Source of the DNA: Tannerella sp.
GTDB lineage: Bacteria > Bacteroidota > Bacteroidia > Bacteroidales > Tannerellaceae
NCBI GenBank assembly: GCA_031267485.1
Contig: JAIRYY010000065.1
Coordinates: 1-5,606, forward strand
DNA: 5,606 nucleotides
Direction: 5' to 3'
The notes under the pieces are model-generated. The model was not told where the DNA came from and searched no databases. It saw only the letters and a list, made by a program, of their open reading frames with translations. Shown in pieces: positions 1-5,606 of this stretch (the stretch's first letter is position 1; each line of letters begins with the position of its first letter). Both the position numbers and the translations under genes were made by a program.

Positions 1-1
1 G

Positions 2-85
2 ACTGTCACCACATTCCGTACCTGACGGCACGGGTTGGATGTACATCCGGCATTTTTCTACCGACATTTTGTCCCTGACGGGACA
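2..85 (+). repeat. Two-palindrome repeat module, copy A
   Basis: This segment carries two short imperfect palindromes: CGTACCTGACGGCACG at 17-32 and TGTCCCTGACGGGACA at 70-85. Both contain the core CCTGACGG, and their centres are 53 bp apart. Between them lie a perfect 12-bp palindrome, GGATGTACATCC (37-48), and the linker CATTTTTCTACCGACATT (51-68). The whole segment matches the reverse complement of 5162-5245, about 80 of 85 aligned positions by eye. It may continue past the left window edge. It lies downstream of the dapA stop, in the path of dapA readthrough. The frame through it reads FSTDILSLTGQ, but no credible gene is encoded. A dispersed REP- or MITE-like unit is the best reading; its function is unknown. 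Confidence 0.85.
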
Positions 86-151
86 GGGGTGTCCCGTTTT
101 TATGTCCCTGACGGGACAATGGCGCCACGTTTTTCTGTCCCTCACGGGACA
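70..151 (+). repeat. Three TGTCCC palindromes at exact 33-bp period
   Basis: TGTCCCTGACGGGACA occurs at 70-85 and again at 103-118, and a one-base variant with loop TCAC lies at 136-151. Start-to-start distance is exactly 33 bp both times. The two 17-bp spacers differ but both end in CGTTTTT plus one base. An alternative, mutually exclusive hairpin is possible: CGGGACA (79-85) can pair with TGTCCCG (90-96) across GGGG. Three units with 16-bp repeats are too few and too short for a CRISPR array, so I read this as local tandem amplification of one palindrome. Because 33 is divisible by three, open frames cross it and yield repetitive peptides ending in SLTGQ, which I consider spurious. Confidence 0.85.
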
Positions 152-200
152 ATATGTTGGTAGAAAAATGCATCACCGTTCTTTTCGTACCGCAGGTACG
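136..200 (-). repeat. Two-palindrome repeat module, degenerate copy B
   Basis: Read on the minus strand this is a diverged copy of the module at 2-85. The TGTCCC palindrome is at 136-151. The linker survives as TTGGTAGAAAAATG (155-168), and the second palindrome appears as CGTACCGCAGGTACG at 186-200, where its 6-bp arms are perfect. The centres are about 50 bp apart rather than 53. Together with copy A it forms an inverted pair with the TGTCCC palindromes on the inside. Confidence 0.65.
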
Positions 201-233
201 CAATGTGTATTTTCCCTCTGCACATTGGCGTAC
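196..233 (-). terminator. Hairpin downstream of dapA, possible terminator
   Basis: GTACGCAATGTG (196-207) and CACATTGGCGTAC (221-233) are inverted copies with one extra base in the right arm, enclosing a 13-base loop. On the minus strand this hairpin would form about 35 bases after the dapA stop codon. A U7 run (A7 on the plus strand, 255-261) lies just after the stop, but it precedes rather than follows this hairpin, so it is not a textbook intrinsic terminator. The structure could equally be part of the neighbouring repeat cluster. Confidence 0.35.
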
Positions 234-266
234 TTGCTTAATGATTTCATGATGAAAAAAAGACCG

Positions 267-1163
267 TCACTTGACTTTTATGTTCAATTTGTTGAGGACG
301 TCCCGTATTTTTTCGAATGTGGTTATGCGCGTGGGGACGAGCGGCAGCCGCAGTTTGTTTTCGATGAATCCCATCATGTTGAGCATGCTTTTTACGCCGG
401 CGGGGTTGCCGTCGACGAACAGCAGTTCGAACAGTTCGGCGAAACGGGAATGTATGATGCGCGCGTTCTGATAGTCGCCGTGAAGCGTCAGCCTGACCAT
501 GCGGCTAAATTCTTTCGGGAAGGCGTTGCCGATGACGGAGATGACGCCTGTGGCGCCTAACGCTATCAGCGGGAAAGTGATGCCGTCGTCGCCGGAAATG
601 ACCTGAAATTCGGAGGGTTTGTTCTTTATGATGTCGTCCATTTGCGAGATGTTGCCGGATGCCTCCTTTATGGCGGTTATGCGGTCACATTCGCGTGCCA
701 GCCGGAGGGTCGTTGCGGCGGTCATGTTCGTTCCCGTGCGTCCGGGCACATTATACAGTACGACCGGGAGCGGCGACGCTTTCGCTATCTCCCTGAAATG
801 CCGGTATATCCCTTCCTGCGAAGGTTTGTTATAGTAGGGGACGACGGACAGTATCGCGTCGATTCCCCGGAAGTCCGTATGTTCGATTTGTGATATCACA
901 TTTCGCGTGCAGTTGCCTCCGACGCCGAGGACAACGGGGATGCGGCGATTCACCCGTTCCACGATTATGCGGGTTATCTCTTTCTTTTCCTCTTCGGACA
1001 GTGACGGCGTTTCGGCGGTCGTGCCCAGGGCGACGATATAGTCCGTTCCGTTCTCCACGAGGTGATCAATCATTCTGATTAATGCCTCATGGTCTATGCT
1101 TTCGTCTTCTTTGAATGGCGTTATCAGGGCAACACCCATTCCGCGTAAATCCATGCTTGCCAT
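267..1163 (-). CDS. dapA: 4-hydroxy-tetrahydrodipicolinate synthase
   Basis: DapA condenses pyruvate with aspartate semialdehyde in the cytoplasm, the first committed step towards diaminopimelate (peptidoglycan) and lysine. The 298-residue product is full length for this TIM-barrel family. Visible motifs are GTTAETPSL (47-55) with the proton-relay threonine, PYYNKPSQEG (109-118), LYNVPGRTG (136-144) with active-site Tyr137 and Arg142, the Schiff-base lysine Lys166 in AIKEASGN, and SGDD (190-193). All catalytic residues expected from the E. coli enzyme are present. The ATG at 1163 is chosen because it sits about 23 bases after a good promoter -7 element; a second ATG at codon 4 is possible. 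The ribosome binding site is weak, with only AGG about 7 bases upstream, as is usual in Bacteroidota. It follows the DUF6913-like gene by 64 bases, so it may be transcribed both from its own promoter and by readthrough from ligA. The product ends KVK with a TGA stop. Confidence 0.98.
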   Translation of the reverse strand: MASMDLRGMGVALITPFKEDESIDHEALIRMIDHLVENGTDYIVALGTTAETPSLSEEEKKEITRIIVERVNRRIPVVLGVGGNCTRNVISQIEHTDFRGIDAILSVVPYYNKPSQEGIYRHFREIAKASPLPVVLYNVPGRTGTNMTAATTLRLARECDRITAIKEASGNISQMDDIIKNKPSEFQVISGDDGITFPLIALGATGVISVIGNAFPKEFSRMVRLTLHGDYQNARIIHSRFAELFELLFVDGNPAGVKSMLNMMGFIENKLRLPLVPTRITTFEKIRDVLNKLNIKVK

Positions 1164-1186
1164 AGTAACCTGTTTGTTTCGGACGA

Positions 1187-1217
1187 CAAAGATAGTGCAA
1201 GTCGTGAAAAATGCAAA
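1187..1217 (-). promoter_or_regulatory. Bacteroidota-type promoter for dapA
   Basis: On the minus strand TTTG (1217-1214) is followed by exactly 19 bases and then TATCTTTG (1194-1187). This matches the Bacteroidota housekeeping sigma consensus of TTTG near -33 and TAnnTTTG near -7, with spacing in the accepted range. Transcription would begin near 1180, giving a leader of roughly 17 bases before the dapA ATG at 1163. The site falls wholly inside the 64-base gap between the DUF6913-like stop and dapA. Confidence 0.7.
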
Positions 1218-1227
1218 ATATGCCCCG

Positions 1228-3854
<2,627 letters not shown>

Positions 3855-3867
3855 TCATATTTTTTCA

Positions 3868-3875
3868 TACCTTTA
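3868..3875 (+). promoter_or_regulatory. Possible -7 element for the aguB-like gene
   Basis: TACCTTTA differs from TAnnTTTG in the last base only and lies 29 bases before the ATG at 3905. No clear -33 TTTG is seen; GTTTC at 3842-3846 is the nearest candidate, about 21-22 bases away. The following leader is A/T-rich and ends in AAAAAAAG directly before the ATG, a start context common in Bacteroidota genes that lack a Shine-Dalgarno sequence. The site sits in the 149-bp divergent region shared with ligA. Confidence 0.4.
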
Positions 3876-3904
3876 CGCCCTGTATTTTTAAAGCATAAAA
3901 AAAG

Positions 3905-4786
3905 ATGAAGACAGGAATGATACAACAGCGTAATACGGCGGATACGGAAGATAACATAACGAGACTGGAGGAGAAAATCCGCAAATGCACTTCTGCCGGT
4001 GCGGAACTTATTGTTTTGCAGGAATTGCACAACAGCCTGTACTTCTGCCAGACGGAAAACCCCGACATTTTTGACCTTGCGGAGACGATTCCCGGCCCGT
4101 CAACGGAACGGTTCGGGAAACTGGCGGAGGAGCTGAAAGTCGTGATTGTCACGTCCCTTTTCGAAAAACGCGCGCCGGGATTATACCATAATACGGCTGT
4201 CGTGTTCGAGAAAGACGGTTCGATTGCCGGTAAATACCGCAAAATGCATATTCCCGACGACCCCGCATATTACGAGAAATTTTACTTTACGCCGGGAGAT
4301 TCCGGTTTTGAACCGGTACGGACATCCGTCGGCATACTGGGCGTTCTCGTTTGCTGGGATCAGTGGTTTCCCGAAGCCGCCCGCCTGATGACGCTGAAAG
4401 GAGCTGACCTGCTTGTCTATCCGACGGCAATCGGCTGGGAGAGCAACGACAGCGACGGGGAGAAACTGCGTCAGCAGGATGCCTGGCAGACAGTTCAGCG
4501 CGGTCATGCGATTGCGAACGGGCTGCATCTCATCGCCGTCAACCGCACCGGACACGAGACTGACCCTTCAGGACAGACAAACGGTATCCGTTTCTGGGGA
4601 CATAGCTTCGCATGCGGCCCGCAGGGCGAGATAATCGCGCAATTGAATGATGACGGGGAGGATATGGCCGTCGTCGAGATAGACATGAATCGCAGCGAAC
4701 AGGTACGACGCTGGTGGCCGTTCCTGAGAGACCGCCGCATCGACGCCTACAGCGAATTGACGAAAAGAATCTTGATTAGTGATTAA
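3905..4786 (+). CDS. aguB: N-carbamoylputrescine amidase, carbon-nitrogen hydrolase family
   Basis: Enzymes of this type cleave N-carbamoylputrescine to putrescine, CO2 and ammonia, the last step of the agmatine route to polyamines. The 293-residue product matches the nitrilase-superfamily fold from end to end. The Glu-Lys-Cys triad is visible as Glu40 in VLQELHN, Lys113 in KYRKMHIPDD and Cys150 in VLVCWDQWFPE, with the supporting Glu124 in YYEKFYF. Blocks typical of the N-carbamoylputrescine amidase branch are LYFCQTE (45-51), IPGPSTE (62-68), VTSLFEKRAPGLYHNTAVV (82-100) and YPTAIGW (172-178). There is no signal peptide, so it is cytoplasmic. The agmatine deiminase partner (aguA) is not in this window. 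The 7-bp tandem array begins at 4774 inside the gene, so the last residues ISD and the TAA stop are written in repeat sequence; the usual end is near YSELTKRIL. Substrate assignment is by family likeness, and a related amidase substrate cannot be excluded. Confidence 0.93.
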   Translation: MKTGMIQQRNTADTEDNITRLEEKIRKCTSAGAELIVLQELHNSLYFCQTENPDIFDLAETIPGPSTERFGKLAEELKVVIVTSLFEKRAPGLYHNTAVVFEKDGSIAGKYRKMHIPDDPAYYEKFYFTPGDSGFEPVRTSVGILGVLVCWDQWFPEAARLMTLKGADLLVYPTAIGWESNDSDGEKLRQQDAWQTVQRGHAIANGLHLIAVNRTGHETDPSGQTNGIRFWGHSFACGPQGEIIAQLNDDGEDMAVVEIDMNRSEQVRRWWPFLRDRRIDAYSELTKRILISD

Positions 4787-4918
4787 TGATTAGTGATTAA
4801 TGATTAGTGGTTAATGGTTAGTGATTAGTGATTAATGATTAATGATTAATGGTTAGTGATTAATGATTAGTGATTAATGATTAATGGTTAGTGATTAATG
4901 GTTAGTGATTAATGGTTA
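4774..4918 (+). repeat. Heptamer tandem array, 20 units, overlapping the end of aguB
   Basis: Twenty consecutive 7-bp units run from 4774 to 4913, followed by a partial GGTTA (4914-4918). Each fits G-[A/G]-TTA-[A/G]-T, so only two positions vary and four variants occur: GATTAGT, GATTAAT, GGTTAAT and GGTTAGT. No unit is lost or shifted. The first unit and a half lie inside the amidase gene and supply its last codons and its TAA stop. Later units contain TAA and TAG in several frames. It resembles the heptanucleotide short tandem repeats described in cyanobacteria, but I make no claim of relatedness. Confidence 0.95.
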
Positions 4919-4945
4919 TCGGATATCACTAACCATTAATCATTA
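4903..4945 (+). terminator. Hairpin closing the heptamer array, possible terminator
   Basis: After the array the sequence turns around. GATTAATGGTTA (4907-4918) is perfectly complementary to TAACCATTAATC (4930-4941), and four more outer pairs including one G-T extend to 4903 and 4945. The 11-base loop contains GATATC (4922-4927). The stem is AT-rich and has no clean U tract, so an intrinsic terminator for the amidase transcript is only a possibility. Formation by an inverted turn of the repeat is equally likely. Confidence 0.45.
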
Positions 4946-4962
4946 TACTTCATGCGGGATAT

Positions 4963-5088
4963 TTTTGTGCATTGTATTTCTTCCGTCATTGCGACGAAGG
5001 AAGCAATCCAGGTCGTCGCCTGTGCCTGGATTGCTTCGTTCCTCGCAATGACGGGGAGGGAGACTGCAATGAATAGCAATGCACAAAA
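4963..5088. mobile_element. Nested palindromic element of 126 bp, MITE-like, first copy
   Basis: The outer arms TTTTGTGCATTG (4963-4974) and CAATGCACAAAA (5077-5088) are perfect 12-bp inverted repeats. Inside them, a 30-base arm (4983-5012, starting CCGTCATTGCGA) pairs with 5025-5054 (ending TCGCAATGACGG) with two mismatches and a 12-base loop. The inner arm belongs to the GTCATTGCGAGG...GAAGCAATCC palindrome, which from memory occurs in many unrelated bacterial genomes. It encodes no protein; the frame reading RNEAIQ...WIASFVAMT across it is the usual spurious translation. No target duplication is evident. It is called mobile by structure alone. Confidence 0.6.
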
Positions 5089-5161
5089 CCATGTCGGGCT
5101 CAATATAATAACGTGAAATAAATAATATATAATGGTTATAAGCAAACTGAAGTACATGATT

Positions 5162-5245
5162 TGTCCCGTCAGGGACAAAATGTCGGTAGAAAACGCCAGA
5201 TGTCCATCCAACCCCGTGCCGTCAGGTACGGAATGTGGTGACAGT
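5162..5245 (-). repeat. Two-palindrome repeat module, copy C
   Basis: This is the inverted partner of 2-85, with about five differences over 84 bases (three substitutions and two one-base indels). In plus-strand order it has TGTCCCGTCAGGGACA (5162-5177), the linker AATGTCGGTAGAAAA and CGTGCCGTCAGGTACG (5215-5230), then GAATGTGGTGACAGT. The palindrome centres are 53 bp apart, as in copy A. The inner palindrome GGATGTACATCC of copy A is degraded here. It lies on the 3' side of the aguB-like gene. Confidence 0.88.
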
Positions 5246-5252
5246 TACATAG

Positions 5253-5324
5253 CGTACCTGACGGCACGCGGGAAATTGGTTGCGGTCAATTTTTCTACCG
5301 ACATTCTGTCCCGCCGGGACAGAA
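5253..5324 (+). repeat. Two-palindrome repeat module, copy D
   Basis: CGTACCTGACGGCACG at 5253-5268 is identical to 17-32. The middle is diverged, then the linker TTTTTCTACCGACATT (5290-5305) leads into TTCTGTCCCG-C-CGGGACAGAA (5304-5324), a perfect palindrome with 10-bp arms and a one-base centre. The TGAC loop of the other copies has collapsed here. It lies head-to-head with copy C across a gap of only seven bases, so C and D together could fold into one long hairpin. Confidence 0.82.
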
Positions 5325-5326
5325 AA

Positions 5327-5450
5327 ACGGGGCTGTCTCAAAAGTCTCGATTCGTCATTGCGAGGAACGAAGCAATCCCTGCGTGTATCGGCGATTGCTT
5401 CGTCGTTCCTCCTCGCAATGACGGTGGGATTCGGCTTTTGAGAGCCCCGT
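5327..5450. mobile_element. MITE-like element of 124 bp with IS-like ends
   Basis: The ends are inverted: ACGGGGCTGTCTCAAAAG (5327-5344) against CTTTTGAGAGCCCCGT (5435-5450), differing by a two-base gap. GGGGCTGTCTCAAAA resembles terminal repeats I recall from IS1182-type and related insertion sequences. Inside is a second copy of the CGTCATTGCGAGGAACGAAG hairpin: arm 5353-5377 pairs with 5393-5423, and the right arm carries about six extra bases. The 10-mer CCGGGACAGA occurs at 5314-5323 and again at 5451-5460, directly abutting the right end and three bases from the left end, which looks like a target duplication. There is no transposase, so it would be non-autonomous. Confidence 0.6.
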
Positions 5451-5552
5451 CCGGGACAGAGAATTCTTTACATGTTATTTATTTCACATTACTAAAATAA
5501 GAAATACAAAATTAAAATTTAGACTGAACACCCGTTTTTGCAGGCGAGCCAC

Positions 5553-5587
5553 TAAAATCGATATTCTGATATAGAATATCGATTTTA
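5553..5587. other. Perfect 15-bp inverted repeat
   Basis: TAAAATCGATATTCT (5553-5567) and AGAATATCGATTTTA (5573-5587) are perfectly complementary around the loop GATAT. Each arm contains ATCGAT. The stem is AT-rich with no following U run on either strand, so terminator activity is doubtful unless the AAAA/TTTT ends serve that purpose. It could be an operator-type dyad or the end signal of a gene lying beyond the window. Confidence 0.6.
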
Positions 5588-5606
5588 TACATAATATTAA
5601 TAGCGA

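Larger units (their letters stand above)
4787..5606. other. Gene-free, repeat-filled stretch of 820 bases
   Basis: No credible coding sequence is present on either strand. The open frames that exist (minus 5211-4936, plus 5132-5500) are translations of the palindromic repeats. Besides the repeats listed separately, 5089-5161 is AT-rich with no feature I can name, and 5461-5552 is AT-rich with a short GC-richer patch (5531-5550) I do not recognise. No tRNA or rRNA sequence was seen. Confidence 0.8.

Noticed and set aside
70..151. CRISPR-like array of regularly spaced palindromes
   Set aside because: Only three 16-bp units with 17-bp spacers and no cas genes nearby. The palindrome also occurs singly at 5162 and 5307, so it is a dispersed repeat.
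6..203. Possible 65-residue protein on the minus strand
   Set aside because: It consists entirely of the palindromic repeat and its 33-bp tandem copies.
255..270. Intrinsic terminator at the dapA stop (GTCA-AG-TGAC followed by U7)
   Set aside because: The stem is only four base pairs and lies within the last codons and stop, too weak to call with confidence.
39..560. Possible 173-residue protein on the plus strand
   Set aside because: Its start is repeat sequence and its remainder is antisense to the 3' half of dapA, which is unambiguous.
4936..5211. Possible small membrane protein on the minus strand with a hydrophobic middle
   Set aside because: The N-terminus is the TGTCCC module, the C-terminal half is the translated GTCATTGCGAGG hairpin, and the hydrophobic part is AT-rich intergenic DNA. 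There is no sign of a start signal.
5132..5500. Possible 122-residue protein on the plus strand
   Set aside because: It runs through modules C and D and the 124-bp element, so every part is explained by repeats.
5507..5514. TAATTTTG on the minus strand as a promoter -7 element
   Set aside because: It matches TAnnTTTG but lies in very AT-rich DNA, lacks a -33 TTTG at 19-21 bases, and points at no gene within range.

Overview
The window looks like Bacteroidota chromosome, probably order Bacteroidales. The gene order ligA, then a DUF6913-type small protein, then dapA is a familiar one in that group. The BRCT domain of LigA carries the GDNMGPAK stretch that I associate with Bacteroidales ligases. 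The promoter-like sites fit the Bacteroidota -7 consensus TAnnTTTG rather than the E. coli -10, and the starts lack strong Shine-Dalgarno sequences. I cannot name genus or species.

Layout: positions 1-266 hold a cluster of short palindromes and no gene. Positions 267-3755 are a leftward block: ligA (3755-1755), a DUF6913-like gene overlapping it by four bases (1758-1228), and dapA (1163-267), which has its own well-formed promoter in the 64-base gap before it. Positions 3756-3904 are a divergent promoter region. A rightward gene for an N-carbamoylputrescine amidase (aguB-like) follows at 3905-4786. The last 820 bases hold no credible gene. They contain a 7-bp tandem array that starts inside the end of aguB, two nested palindromic elements of about 125 bp sharing the same core hairpin, two copies of the two-palindrome module also seen at the left end, and a perfect 15-bp inverted repeat.

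The four genes are ordinary core functions: DNA ligation, lysine/diaminopimelate synthesis, polyamine synthesis, and one conserved unknown. Nothing in the gene content suggests a defence system or a mobile operon.

The unusual part is the repeat architecture. An 84-base segment at the extreme left (2-85) recurs inverted at 5162-5245 with about 94% identity by eye, so the gene block is bracketed by inverted copies. Each sits downstream of the 3' end of the outermost gene, so readthrough transcripts of dapA and aguB would carry the same RNA sense of the element. The basic unit pairs two small palindromes, TGTCCC-TGAC-GGGACA and CGTACC-TGAC-GGCACG, with centres about 53 bp apart and a conserved CTACCGACATT linker. 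It occurs four times here. I read this as a REP/MITE-like dispersed family; its function and any mobilising enzyme are unknown from this window.
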